Shown here one piece after another: positions 24,221 to 36,100 of a DNA stretch of 64,000 nucleotides (positions are counted from its first letter, which is position 1; every line of letters starts with the position of its first letter). A model generated the notes under the pieces. It ran no database searches. It was not told where the DNA came from and saw only the letters and a list, made by a program, of their open reading frames with translations. The stretch is taken from the NCBI GenBank assembly GCA_958450365.1, contig CAUEEP010000730.1, forward strand, positions 1,784,001 through 1,848,000. Reading direction: 5' to 3'. Position numbers and translations under genes: made by a program. This DNA comes from Mesorhabditis belari (lineage: Eukaryota; Nematoda; Chromadorea; Rhabditida; Rhabditidae).

Positions 24221-24442
24221 AAAATTAAGATAATCAAATCTTTTGAAAATGGCTATTGAAAAAAATGAATGGCTTTTATAGAAGAAAAGATGTGTATTTA
24301 GGGCTTTAACTGAATATCTTGAAACAATGAAAAGATTTATATTCACGTAATCTGCTAATAAACCTGACAGGAAATGCACCGAGATTGCGTTTGATGAAAG
24401 TAAACTCGAGATTCTATCAATTTTCCTATCAATATCCATATA

Positions 24443-24964
24443 TTAGGTTGATGCAAAAGTCTTTTTCGTTTTTTCGTACTTCTTTTGAAAAATAACAAAG
24501 TCATCAATTAACCTATGGTTTGCTCTAAATGAAAAGTGTTTATTGTTCAATTTCCCATCTTTTTAAGTCAATTTGGGTTCACTTTCAAGCAAATTCGAGA
24601 GTGAAAACGGGTTTTTCATAAAAATCTATAAAAACCTCTATAAAGAAATTGGCTGAATCAATTTCTCTGAAAATCTGAAAAAATATCTAACTTTTTGTGC
24701 TCTATCTTTTATTTATTAACATCAAGATTGGTTTCCTTAGCTAAAGCGTCTAAAATGCATCATCGAGCCGTCGCCTTTTTTGACTACCCGACTTCAGGCT
24801 CTCAAAAAAATCTAGACATAAGACATTTTAAACTCGTTTTAATGTCATTTTGCAGAAAAATAATTGGCCTTTCGAATGCAATAAACCGTTGTTCAATTGG
24901 TGCATTTGTTACTTTTTAACGGAAGTACGAAAAAAATGAAAAAGACTTTTGCATCAACCTAATA
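24443..24964. mobile_element. Mariner-like MITE
   Basis: Ends are ttaggttgatgcaaaagtct and its inverse at 24943-24962, each continuing into a cgtacttc motif (about 40-bp terminal repeats), with TA at both borders. The 520-bp length rules out an intact transposase. Fragments of the same family lie in the glucosidase introns near 39660-39790 and 40690-40785. Confidence 0.8.
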
Positions 24965-24996
24965 TTATAAAAAATTTCGGATTTTAGATATCTATT

Positions 24997-26164
24997 TTAC
25001 ATTGGTCTAAACACATAACATGTGACATCACCATTTGAATGTTGACAATATGTATCAGTGTAAGCAACATAGCTGAAATCCCCGGCAGCACAGATTACAT
25101 TGAATTTCCCTGGAAATGAGCAAATCAGCATTCAGAGCAATTCAATGATGATCTTTGAAGAAACATTGAAGAAACATTTTTTGAAAAGAAAATACAATAG
25201 TTAAGTAATATCTGATATGGAAATTACTCTAGAATTGATCTAATATCTCAGTCCCGAAACGTGGTAGAACTTAGGACTATACACTAGTTTTTATATACTA
25301 GTTTGCCTGATATTATAAAAACCATAGGCTAAGTGTTAGATTAACATCCTAGTAGTGATCTTTAGTTCATTTAAATACAGTAATTCTAGCATTGTCTCCA
25401 CTCACCGAACAACTTCTCTTCAGCCGCTTTCTGTACTGCTCGCTTTGTGGATGATGGATCGGTAGTCATGTTCTAGAAAAGGGATTAAAAATAGCTTTTT
25501 CTAGAATCTACAGTATTATATACAGTGCACTCAAATCTATCGAATCTCTAACTTACATCGATCAACACTTGTCGAAGCTTCTTGCTCGAGCATGTTGGAT
25601 CAAGATCCTCTTCATCGTGCGACAAATCGAATAGCTTTGAACCAAGGGTTTTAGCGCGACGAGCCTGAAACCTTCTTTTTCTAATCTTTGGCCATTTTTC
25701 CTCTAACTTCATTTCCGAAAAACTCACCCTGAAAGCACAAGGCGATCCACAACGACAACAACAATCATTCGCTGGTGGTTGGGTGTACTGAATTATTTGA
25801 ATTCTGTTAAATATATTAAACTTGTTTACCTGTTGAAAGACTGGTTGTGGAGCATAGCTCATACATGGAGATGGAGGTGGTGGAAGGGGTGGAGGGCACA
25901 TTGGGGGTGGAGGGGGTGGAGGTGGAGGTGGGCACATCGGCGGAGGAGGGCAAAACTGCGAGTGTCAATTGCTCATCAATAGGCCATTTAAAGACTTACT
26001 TGCGGTGGACACATTGGAGGTGGTGGACATGGGGGTGGTTGGGGTAGACACATTTGGGGTGGGGGAGGGGGTGGACAGGGTGGAGGTAGGGACATCCCAC
26101 AACAACCACCAAATGTGGCGGCTGATGGAGTGAGGATTGAGAGGAAGAGTAGCAAGGAATACAT
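24997..26164 (-). CDS. Ground-like domain secreted protein (grl family)
   Basis: A secreted nematode protein of the Hedgehog-related/ground-like group, usually linked to cuticle, apical matrix or signalling; the precise function is unknown. Exons (minus): 26000-26164, 25830-25955, 25728-25787, 25557-25664, 25406-25472, 24997-25109; 639 bp, 212 residues, all phases consistent. The start ATG at 26164 follows a TTTCAG by one base, indicating trans-splicing. Residues 1-18 form a signal peptide (MYSLLLFLSILTPSAA). Next comes a Pro/Cys-rich low-complexity stretch, then NDCCCRCGSPCAF. The ground-like domain starts near residue 120: DPTCSSKKLRQVL, NMTTDPSSTKRAV, QKAAEEKLFG, KFNVICAAGDFSY and the final TDTYCQHSNGDVTCYVF. 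The cysteine spacing matches the family. Confidence 0.92.
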
Positions 26165-27751
26165 TCTGAAAGTCTCACTTAATAAAAGTAATAACAAGTT
26201 TCAATCTTCTAAACAAGAAAATTGAAAAGTTGTGTCGATAAGAGCTGGTTGTAATGGTTGGAGTTGAATTTCCCGATTTGGTTCAAACAGAAATGAAAAG
26301 AGTTTGCTTATATAAGTTCTAGTTGAATCTAAAGTCAAGGAATGATCGGTGTGAGTCATGATTTCTTCTTCAAGAGTGAGTGAGGAGTGTTGAGGAATGG
26401 GAAATGGTGTTGAGAATCGAGAAAGGGTATTGTGACGTCAGATCTATGTCTGACAGGCATTCCAGGGGCAAAAAAAGAATGGAAAATGACGACAAGATTA
26501 AAAGATAAATTCAAAAGAAATTCACTTACTCATCAGGACTTCCCAAAAGCTTTCAACTTACTCTTTGTTATGGTTATGGGAAAGCTTATAGGCATTTAAG
26601 GATGGGAAAAATGAAAAGAGAATGGAGAAGGTCGACTCATTTTTCTCAGTTTCTTTTCCCTTTTTTCTCCTTTCTCCTGGACTGTTCATCTTTTCGTGCG
26701 AGAAACGGTCAAAAATGGATACAATGCCATTTTCTCTCTTTTTTTTTCTTTTTTCAAATCAACAAATAACCACGAAATTGTGACTGAGAAGAATGGAACT
26801 TTTCAAGGAATTGCCCTGAGAGAGAAACATTCTTTTTTTTGGATGAGTAAAAGAAGTTCATACTGTGCGTTCTATAAGTGAAATGGTCTTGAAACGTGTC
26901 TGTAAGCAATGCCTCAATTACCATCTTGAGAGTTTCACAGATTAAACCCAATGAATCCAATATTTCGTCTCGTGTTCAGCATGTTGTCAATGAAAGAGTT
27001 CAATGAAAGTGAAAGAAAGAAAGACAGACATCTCTTCTTGCAATCATTCTCGAAAAGCTTATAAAATGGGAGAGCTCGAGAAATGGATGAGTAATCCGAT
27101 TGGGAAGAGGAACCATAAGAAGAAATGACTGACTAGGGAAGGTCACCAACTTAAGGTGGAATTTCAAAACCAAACCTATCCTATTTTGTTCAGTTTTTCA
27201 CGGGCTTTCCGAATCGGCTTTTAGTTTTTCCTAACTAGCTCCCAAATGCGAGAAATTTTGCTTTAAAGTTTTAGCTATCCCTTTGTAATATTTCCTCGCT
27301 TGCCGTGATGTCCCTGTAGCGGAGGAATATTGCTCTTAGTTACAAAGTTCTTACTCCAACTCCTCGTCGGTAATATCTTTTAACTTTTTTAAACCAATAT
27401 CTGTTTTTTCAATGGACAAGGCACTTTACAGCATTTTCAGCCACCAATTTCTCTTGTTTTGAGGTTGTTTTGAGCAACTTTATGCCTGAAAATCTGACAC
27501 TAAAAAACAGTAACTGTACAAAATTTACAATTTCTCAAGATCAAATCATTTTGGTTAATCTAGGGGAGTTTTTCTCGACGATGGAGAAACGATTGTCGGA
27601 GAGCGGATGGTGATTTCTGACGGGGAAATGGGTGGGGCTGGACGAGTGACGAGAGAGGTGAATGTCAGGGGGACAGCTGCAAGAAATCATTGAGTTCATA
27701 GATCAGTTTTTTGTTTTTGTTTTTTTGAGCTAGTCATTGTCTTAAGCTTTC
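26165..27751. other. Intergenic region, no gene seen
   Basis: Lies between the starts of the ground-like gene (leftward) and the 3' end of the Clc-like gene. It holds AT-rich sequence with scattered short open frames and no repeat of note. Around 27560-27690 there is a more GC-rich stretch with no supported coding frame. Confidence 0.5.
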
Positions 27752-29126
27752 TTACTCCCTGTCTTCCAACGCACCTATCGCTGCCGCCACACCGCCGACA
27801 ATCAAAATGTCGATGCACCAACCAAGGCCAATAGTTGTCAAGTTTTGATCTAAAGAATTGATCTAAAGAATTGATCTAAAGATTTGATCTGAAGCTCTAA
27901 GTGATACAAGTTCAGCGTCTTTGTCTTACCTTGTTCCAATTTTTTGTTTCCTTTTACTGAATTCAGAACATGCGCCGCTTCAATGATTGGCAATACACAG
28001 GCGACCATTTGGAGGACACAAGCCACAGGGAGAGCAAACTGGAAATGCTTTGGGTCAGCTAAGAATTACCTCACTCGAGAAACTGTTTAGCTGCTTTACT
28101 TTAGAAGATACACTATGCCTAGAGTATAGTATTTTGTGGCAATAAGCTTGAATAGCTTAAATTCTAGCGCTGAATTCTAGCGCTGAATTCTAAAGCAACC
28201 TCCGTTTTCTCTGCTTTCGTTTTTCAAAGTCCCAAATTTGGTGTTTCATTTCAAATAGAGTGTTTTTTTTCTGCAAAAATGGAAGCTAAGACCAAGTTTG
28301 ACTTCTGACCACAAGTTGTCACTCATTTCAGCTTATCACTCGCACTATCTTGATCTTTTTTTTTGACTTTTCCACTTTTCGAAAATAAGCCGATCATCTA
28401 GGTGCACTCACAGGGTAAAAAAGTCCAAAAGAAAAACATTTCTCTGATAGGATTTTGAAGAAATTTTGAGAAAAACACTTTTTGATCCCCGTTTCAAGGA
28501 AGGGAAACTGGAGTCTGGAGTCTAGATTGTTTCACATTTTCAACCAAATCTTTCAAAGATGTTGAATCAGAAGAAATCGCTTCCAAGAATACTCAAGAAC
28601 AAACAAACCTTCCTAGCTTTAAATCCTTTCCACCAAATGAGACCAAAAGCACAGAGAGCAAGGAGATCCGCCAAGAGAGCCGGGACGAGAAGAGCCGCTG
28701 TTTTGTGACCAATTGCGCGTGTGATACCCTGAAAAGTTTAGGAATTAAAGTTTTTTTTGAAAGGGAAATACAATAGCTGAGGATCTTTTTTCAAAGCTTG
28801 TACCTTTCTCAACTGATCACAGTATTTATTGATATCGAAATTTGGATCAAACTCGGCCATATCTTCGGGCATATCCGAACATCGACTCGGCAACATGCCT
28901 ACCGTCAGACTGAAACCCTGAAAAGTGATGAGTTTTTGATGTTTCTTTTTTTAAAAACAAACATATGTGGTGTCGACGTGAACCCAATCTAAAATTTTGA
29001 AATTTAAAATACTGATGTAAAGAATAAGAAACCATCTCCAAAAGTGCCGGCAAGAGTGAAGAGGAAAGCGGCTGTGGTGAGAGAAGCTGCTGCGATCAGA
29101 CACAACTCTCCAGTATGAACTACCAT
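27752..29126 (-). CDS. Four-pass membrane protein, Clc-like (claudin-type) family
   Basis: Exons (minus): 29033-29126, 28963-28988, 28804-28917, 28609-28728, 27930-28038, 27752-27849; 561 bp, 186 residues, all phases agree and the last codon is TAA. Four hydrophobic helices are visible: residues about 8-28 (LCLIAAASLTTAAFLFTLAG), then after an extracellular loop with two cysteines a second helix (LLVPALLADLLALCAFGLI), a third (FALPVACVLQMVACVLPII) and a fourth (TIGLGWCIDILIVGGVAAAI). The layout of a long first loop and three closely spaced helices resembles the nematode Clc-like proteins related to claudins and PMP22. The WxGLW claudin motif is not clear, so the family call is moderate, while the four-pass topology is secure. 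Confidence 0.7.
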
Positions 29127-29364
29127 TGTTGATTAGAGTTCTTTCAATCGATCAGTTGATGCCTCGATTCCTAAATATCATGTTTAAACAATAAAGAAAA
29201 CTAAGTGAAAAAGAAATTTAAACATCGTCCAGTTATCAAAGCAATTTATATATTGTTCTCAAGCTCAAGCTCAAGCTCATTCAGCTCAGGCTTTAAGGCT
29301 AATAAAGACAGGTTTAGTCAACTAATACAAATAGTATTTAGCAAAAGCATAACCCAAAACATAG

Positions 29365-29634
29365 TACCGTAAATACTGTAATAGCCCCCTTCCCCCCATA
29401 ATGACGGTGCGGAGTGTTGCGTAGTCTAGCTTTGAACGAGTGTTTCTCGACACTGGTTTATGCTACAATGCGCGCTTAGGTATCAAAAAATAGCCCTGAA
29501 TTTCAGCTATTTTTTGATACCAAAGACGCATTTTTTGAAAGTATGGGCGCTTTGAAAAAAATGAAATACTAAAAAACTTTTGCGACTACGTGACTGTACG
29601 AGGGGGGTGGGGTACTATTACAATATTTACGGTA
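29365..29634. mobile_element. MITE with TACCGTAAATA ends
   Basis: The left end taccgtaaatactgtaatag and the right end ctattacaatatttacggta are inverted repeats of about 27 bp, followed inside by C-rich and G-rich tracts. A second internal inverted pair (tattttttgatacc) lies near 29485-29520. Non-coding, 270 bp. Confidence 0.75.
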
Positions 29635-31763
29635 GGTAAAATTATTCGGGTAGGACATAAACCCAGCAAAGTTCACAGAGACAAAGTCCTCTCCCGTAGC
29701 CATCGCAGCCTTTCAATCCGGTAACAATCTGGCTAATCCGAAAAATTTGCGGTATTCGTTTCTGATAGGGGGGAAACGTTAAGAATGGGAATGTGTATTT
29801 TCACAAATAGAAGCCATTCTCTGATATGGTAAGCCTTCTTTTTTTCCTTCTTATTCCTCTATTCCTTAATCCTTTCAATTCCCTCCCACAGAAGGGATTT
29901 TTTTCTCAAAAAAAAGGTTGAATCCAAGAAAGAACACCTTTTTTTGGAAAAGACACCAATGAATAGATGGAGAAGGTAAAAAAGGAATAGACGAGAAGTG
30001 ATTCTATCGAACTCTCCAGATCAAACTGTCATTGTCTTCCAGAAACATCCTTACAACCTCAATCTTTTTTTGATTAACCTTTTGAAGAAAGAAAAAGTTA
30101 GATACTTAGTCGAAACGATTCCAATTCTATGCTTAACTTTTGAATCTCAAATATGGACAATATGGACACTTTTGAATGGACAGTATTCTTTGTTCTCCCG
30201 AATGCCCGCCCTTCACCCCCCTTCCTCCCCACAAAAACGTGTCAAATTCTTGTATCCAATTACAGACAACTCCCTTCACCCCATAAAATCGCTCTTGATA
30301 AAACCAAAAAAAATATCCAATCTTCCTTAATTGCCAGGCGTTTGGTTAAAATAATTTTAAAGCAATGAAGGGAAATGGAAAGCTTCATTAGGTCAAAATT
30401 CTTACATGCTTTGGAAACAACAGGTTTTTCAGATAGGTTGCTTTGTTTGACTGATACTTGACTGTTTGACTGATACTTGACTGATACTTGACTGATAACT
30501 GATACTTGTACTGGTTTATCGTGTGTCTGATAGATCCACTTTTCACATTCGAGTAATCCTTGGATAGGTATTTCCAATACAAAGTTATTCAAGCTCGATA
30601 GTTAAATTCTACATGACTACTTGAAAGACCAGGTCAAGTCTATGGCTTCGTTTAGTTTAGCTCGTTCTCTTCGTTTAGTTTTCTTCGTTTAGTTTTCTTC
30701 GTTTAGCTTCGTTTAGTTTTAAGATGAAGTTAACAAATTGCATACAAAACATCTAATGAATTTGATTTGTCTTTTTGCTCAAAAACCCATCTCTAATCAG
30801 TGAGAGGTGTGAATTCTGCAAAAAAGTGCGAGTTCAACAAAAACTTTTAGCCCTTTTCTACACCCGATACCACGAGCTCTTGTGCGTCACAAAAAAGTAA
30901 AGGAGTGCAAAACTTTTATGAAGATCGGCTCCCTTTTCATCTTTTCGCTCATTAAAAAAAGTCATGTGAACACCTTGAAATTCAATAAAAGAATGAGTTT
31001 TGCTCGAATTTACTACCACAGAAATGGGAAGGGTGAACAAGCTGAATTCGATTGAAAATCACTGGAAATCACTGGAAATTAGGGAGTTTTTAACAAAGTC
31101 TAAATCTGTTTCTAATAAACAAAATAGAAACAGAGTCAAAGCTATAGTTGCTTGAAAGATTTAGTAAAAGAAACATTTCTAATCGTTTCCCCGAGGCCAA
31201 AAACCCTCGGGTACAAGTTTATAGCTCAGGCTCAGGCTTCAGGCTCAGGCTCAGGCCTCAGGCTCAGGCTCAGGCTACCTTATTTTTAAGAATTACTTTT
31301 AAAAACTTGATATGAGATTCAGAGACTTCACGGTAAATTTCACTCGTATTCACAGTAAATAAACGCCGCTCAACACGAGATCTCCTTGTTTTTCCGCGGC
31401 TTTTTTTAAAAGTTTACTTTTTGCTTCGTTATTTCACGGGCATTTTTTTCAACATTAGAGCATTTCAGCTCTTTCAATTTGCATTCTTGAAACCCAGCTT
31501 CAATGAATGGCCTTCAAAAAAATGACTATGAAACGGGCACGCACAGGTGAGTACACAAAAAAGGAAAGATGAAGGAGAAAAGGATTCTGATTTCATTCAG
31601 AATGCAATCCACTCCATCCTTCAACTTCTCTGACTCATGGGGATTTTGTTTTCTCTATAAATAGCTTTCAACTTTCATTTCGAAACAAGCTCATTTATCT
31701 TTGCAATGAATCCTTTTCAATTTACTTACTATCAGTCCGTTTTTTTTCTATTCCAACACAGAT

Positions 31764-32225
31764 ACCGTATTTTCTCTAATAGTAGTGCAGAGCCGAGCCG
31801 AGTTGATGACTAAAATAGCCATCAACTCGGCTCGGTCATCAACTGTTGATGCCGAGTTGATGACTAAAATAGTGATCAACTCGGCTACTTGCTATAAGAA
31901 TTTACTTAATACAAACTGAAGAAGAAAACCGTATTTTCCCTGATACATCCTAAGCTTGGCCTACATTGTTCGAAATCTCGAAAACTAAAATAGTCATCAA
32001 CTCGGCTCGGCTCTGCACTACTACCGGTTTCCAAGGTTTTACAGAAGCTCAGCACTCTAATCCCCCACAAGATCTCATCGTCAGCTACATTTTCCGAGCC
32101 CACATCGATAGGTTCTGATAAGCGGTTTTCGAGATTTCGAACAATTTAGGCCAAGCTTAGGATGTATCAGGGAAAATACGGTTTTCTTCTTCAGTTTGTA
32201 TTAAGTAAATTCTTATAGCAAGTAA
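31764..32225. mobile_element. Nested inverted-repeat element with ACCGTATTTTC ends
   Basis: A terminus accgtattttctctaatagt at 31764 is followed by a near-perfect pair of 100-bp inverted arms: 31885-31986 (tacttgctataagaatttac onward) and 32124-32225. The centre contains the dispersed-repeat segments also found at 11140-11530, in inverted orientation. It looks like one copy inserted into, or recombined with, another. Confidence 0.75.
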
Positions 32226-32274
32226 ACTGCAGTCATAATCTAGCTCTTGCTAGAATCTAGCTCTGCTTAGGGCG

Positions 32275-32511
32275 TGAAATTTTTTTTTGGAATGGTTATT
32301 AACTTTTCCCGTTTTAAATGTTTTCTTTAATTTTACATAGCATTTAAAGAATTTTAAGTTTTAGCGAAAGAGTAATAGAAAAAAAGAGCGCAAGATTTTA
32401 ATGTACATTTGCATTTTGAAAAATGCAAAGCTGCAAAGCATAGGGTTACGGTAGCTTATCCTTGGCGCGCGCTTTTTAGAAAACGCGTTGTCTGCAAGGA
32501 ACACACTCTAA
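32275..32511. mobile_element. Left-truncated copy of the Mutator-like MITE
   Basis: The right part matches the element at 21491-22000, including gttacggtagcttatccttg and the terminal aaggaacacactct. The direct repeat aatctagctct flanks both sides of the remnant (about 32250-32265 and 32512-32522). The outer left terminus is missing. Confidence 0.75.
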
Positions 32512-32640
32512 TCTAGCTCTTGCTGGATCTTTCAAGGTTTATCTGGTAGCTTCTCGGATTTGCATTCTCTTCATTGAGTTAATAAGCGTATTGGTTTAAT
32601 AGTTGTTATGAAATAACAGTTTATAAAAATTATATAACTT

Positions 32641-33171
32641 TATATATATGTTGTGTCCGATTTAGATTTCCGTCCGATTTAGATTCAATCTAAATCGGAC
32701 GCCCGATTAAGATTGAACTTATCGCGGACGTCCGATTTAGATTACAGTCTATATCGGACGTCCGATTTAGATTACTGTCTATATCGGACGTCCGATTTAG
32801 ATTCAATCTAAATCTTATATGGATTGAACAATAATATAAACATGCTTAATATATGTTCTTAAGCGTTTTCTGTAGTTTTCTGCATTTTTCAAAGGTCTTT
32901 TATTGATTACAGTCTATATCGGACGTCCGATACAGATCGAACAATAATAAACGTGCTTAACATATGTTCTTTGAAAATTTCTTTGAAAAGCGCAGAAAAT
33001 TGCAAAAAAAACGCTTAAGAACATATATTAAGCACGTTTATTATTGTTCGATCTGTATCGGACGTCCGATATAGACTGTAATCTAAATTGGACGTCCGCG
33101 ATAAGTTCAATCTAAATCGGACGTCCGATTTAGATTCAATCTAAATCGGACACAACATATATATAAGAATT
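32641..33171. mobile_element. Foldback element B built of CGGACGTCCG modules
   Basis: Ends tatatatgttgtgtccgatt and its inverse at 33150-33169. The arms of about 230-250 bp are made of repeated cggacgtccg palindromes with gatttagatt spacers. The two arms also share an inner segment (gaacaataataaacgtgctt), partly triplicated near 32935-32960. Same overall plan as element A at 23757, with different spacers. Confidence 0.85.
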
Positions 33172-33229
33172 ATGCTTTATATAGCAGTAATATCTTTGGA
33201 TGAAACATCGATAAGTTTAGACGAAGGAA

Positions 33230-34948
33230 ATGCTTCTGCTTTGGCTCTGCACCCTCTTCTTTACCGTCTATTCCATTCACGATTTGGTGCCCCATGTCCG
33301 CTCGAAGCGTCAATATTATGTCTGTGGAACATATCCAAATCAATATTACTCATACTATCGTATGTTGAACTGAAATAGTCGCATAGAAAATGATTTAGAG
33401 TGCAACACAAACCCAAGTAACCCAAACTACCCAAATTATCCGAATTACCCGAATTATCCGGGCTCATGTACAAATGGAGGACAATTGATCGGCGTTGGGT
33501 GTATCTACAGCTATCAGTGTACTCCTTACAGGTACAGAATTGATCTAAGAATTTGGCTCAATGAAGATTTCAGCACCCAAACCACTCAATGTCTGAATGG
33601 CTGTTGCTGTACTGCACCCAACACGTTTACGACACAATTCCCATCGAATTCTTTAGGTTTGAACAATGTGAACAAGTGAAAGAAGTTGCTATAGTTGATA
33701 GAATAAATATTTTTTATTTTTTTTGTACTCTTTTTTCATTTAAATCACACTCCAGGTTTCTGTTTCAACGGTCAACGCACATCGACAAGATGTTCGACGA
33801 ATTCGGCTTGTTCTGTGGGCCAATCGTGTATGAATGGATTGTGTTGTCAGCTGACAGGACAGGAATATCAATGTAACGTTTTGATAAACAAACATAAACA
33901 GAATAGCTAGGTGAAATTGGGTGAAATTGGGTGAAATTGGGTGAAATTGATAGAAAAGCAGATAAGCACAGAGATTTAACAATGGATTGAACTAGGAACT
34001 GCATAAACTTCGTATTGTGATACTTCTACAAAAGTCAATTATATCAAAAATTTTATTAAACACGCTCAAAACAACTTGTAATTACAACAGTAAGTCTCAC
34101 CAACAGTAATCCGATGCAGTCTCAATGAAGCTTCATTGAGAGCTTCATTTCATGCCATCAACTTCATTTCAGCTTCATTTCATGCCAATGTTTATCAATT
34201 TGTTTTGTTTGCCAAAGTTGTTTTATCTTCAAAGCCTCATCTTCTAAGCCTCATCTTCTAAGCCTCATCTTCTAAGCCTCATCTTCTAAGCCTCATCTTC
34301 TAAGCCTCATCTTCTAAGCCTCATCTTCTAAGCCTCATCTTCTAAGCCTCATCTTCTAAGCCTCATCTTCTAAGCCTCATCTTCTAAGCCTCATCTTCTA
34401 AGCCTCATCTTCTAAGCCTCATCTTCTAAGCCTCATCTTCTAAGCCTCATCTTCTAAGCCTCATCTTCTAAGCCTCATCTTCTAAGCCTCTAATAAAAAT
34501 CTCAAAAGCTGCTACAACTTGTATAGAGAAATTCTCTGTAGAAAAGAAATTATCGCAATTTTCATATTTAAATCTATTACACATAACTATAAGCTGCATA
34601 AACTTCAGCAGATTCTAAATCAAAAAACCAATTTGAGATTCCTGCGGTGGTCAAGCCGCTCTTGCATCTTGTATTTCGAATCAATGTGGTCAATTCTTTT
34701 GCACCTCGTCAAATTACTGTTGCGAGTGCCGGTATGGACAAACAGCGGGAACTTGCACAAATGTGAGTCACTGAAGGGTTTTGAAATTAAAGTAATATTT
34801 TGAGGGTTGTCCAAGTGGATACACATGTTCAGCGTCATCAGGCTATTGTTGTCCCCAATGTCCATCTGGAGTTGCTCCATTCGGCTCTTGTTACAATGGT
34901 CAATGTGCTTCCGGATACACGTGTCGACCCGGAAATATATGCTGCTAA
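33230..34948 (+). CDS. Secreted cysteine-rich protein with repeated Cys modules
   Basis: Exons: 33230-33359, 33399-33531, 33574-33656, 33756-33872, 34638-34762, 34805-34948; 732 bp, 243 residues, phases agree, TAA stop overlapping an AATAAA polyadenylation signal. The ATG follows a gtttag acceptor by 9 bases. Residues 1-17 (MLLLWLCTLFFTVYSIH) are a signal peptide and RSKR is a possible proprotein cleavage site near residue 27. After an Asn-Tyr-Pro repeat come several Cys-rich modules with paired cysteines at their ends, for example CLNGCCC, CMNGLCC, YCCECRYGQ, GYCCPQCPSG and NICC. This resembles the EB/lustrin-type modules common in nematode extracellular proteins. Two acceptors read TTTGAG/TTTTGAG, which is unusual here. 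Role unknown; probably extracellular. Confidence 0.88.
34230..34488. repeat. 14-bp minisatellite (cctcatcttctaag), about 18 copies
   Basis: A perfectly regular array inside intron 4 of the Cys-rich gene. It sits between scattered gcttcatttcatgcc repeats and exon 5 and does not code in the gene's frame. Confidence 0.95.
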
Positions 34949-35299
34949 TAAAAGTTTCGTCATTTTTAATTGCACAATAATAATTTGTAGCCAGGAAAAA
35001 CAGGGAAAATGGGGAAAATGGGGAAAAATGGAATACAGAGGAAATGGCTCAAGTTCAGATAAATTAGAGGTTTTGGCACAGCTAACGCAGTCACATTTGG
35101 TTCGAGTATAATACAATGGCAAGTGTACCAGAAAAGTTGTGTTTCGAAGTTTCAAGCACAAAGTACACATCAATTAACAACTCTAAATCCAGCTTTGAAC
35201 TCAAAAATCAACACAATGTGGGTAAAAAATAGCGTGAAATCATTGAAATTATAGTTTAATGGTGTTCCTTAAAGCACAGTTAATGAAGAACCTTTTATA

Positions 35300-35530
35300 C
35301 ACTACTGGACAACGAAATATCATATTTGAAAATCGATCGTCACTTTCGCGCGTCTGTAACTCCCTTATCTTTACCGTATTTCTAAATATTAATATTACCA
35401 TTGTGTAGCCCTTGAAAAGAGCTTTCAGAAAATGTATAACACTAATAGTTTAAACTCAAAGACAAGGGAGTTACAGACACGCGAAAGTGACGATCTTTTT
35501 TCAAATATGATATTTCATTGTCCAGTAGTG
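35300..35530. mobile_element. Tc1/mariner-like MITE with long terminal inverted repeats
   Basis: Starts cactactggacaacgaaata, ends with the inverse, and is flanked by TA on both sides. The terminal repeats extend about 75 bp and include gatcgtcactttcgcg. A truncated copy lies in a glucosidase intron at 42957-43117. Non-coding. Confidence 0.85.
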
Positions 35531-36100
35531 TAAATGTGGTGGGGGAAACACCGTAATGGGGACACGTCAGTTGAAATGAGGAAGTGATAAATGAATAGAT
35601 TTCGAATAAATAGAAATTCAGGCACTAGACTGGCGAAAACCAGGAGAAATTGAGAGGAAAAAGCTCAGCGTTCATTAAAGTTTTGTCCTTAAAACTCTGC
35701 AGTACTAGAAGTTCCGTACTAGAAGTTCAAGCCTTCTCGAAACGTAAACAGAAAACCGGTACTGTATATTCCCCAGAGCTTGGAGAATGATCCACTTGTC
35801 AAATGAATATCAAATATCAAATGTCAAAAGTATCAAATGATTTTCTAGGGTGACTCGGCTTCATCATAATTTATAATTATGATAAAACATATTCACAAAA
35901 TATCCTCCCAGCCAATCGGTTGTCAAAATCGGATTGCAAGAGTTTGTGTAGTGCTGAAGTGCTGTGCTGAAGCGAGAGTGCTGAAGAATAGCGCGAAAGA
36001 GATGTGAAGGAACTGGGAAATGAAAAAATGAGAATTTTGACGTTCAACTATTTTTAGATTCACCAAAGTCAGATAATTTTTCAAGAAACAAAAGATTGAG

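Larger units (their letters stand above)
15508..24442. other. Gene-poor, repeat-rich block upstream of the GPCR gene
   Basis: No exon chain could be built on either strand. Open frames here are short, lack family signatures and often coincide with minisatellites. The block contains the arrays at 16455, 18178, 18484 and 19731, a G-run at about 19250-19270, a Mutator-like MITE at 21491 and a foldback element at 23757. The promoter of the GPCR presumably lies near 15530-15700, but no defined element is recognisable. Confidence 0.6.
29127..33229. other. Intergenic block between divergent genes, rich in inverted-repeat elements
   Basis: No exon chain is supported. It contains a TACCGTAAATA-ended MITE (29365-29634), small arrays at 30430-30510 (ctgatacttga units), 30640-30720 (cgtttagttttctt units) and 31215-31275 (aggctc units), a nested inverted-repeat complex (31764-32225), a truncated Mutator-like MITE (32275-32511) and foldback element B (32641-33171). 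Confidence 0.6.

Noticed and set aside
25779..26047. Trp/Gly-rich plus-strand frames
   Set aside because: Antisense shadow of the Pro/Cys-rich part of the ground-like protein.
34230..34488. Regular short repeats resembling a CRISPR array
   Set aside because: Units are directly adjacent with no unique spacers, and the DNA is eukaryotic; it is a minisatellite.
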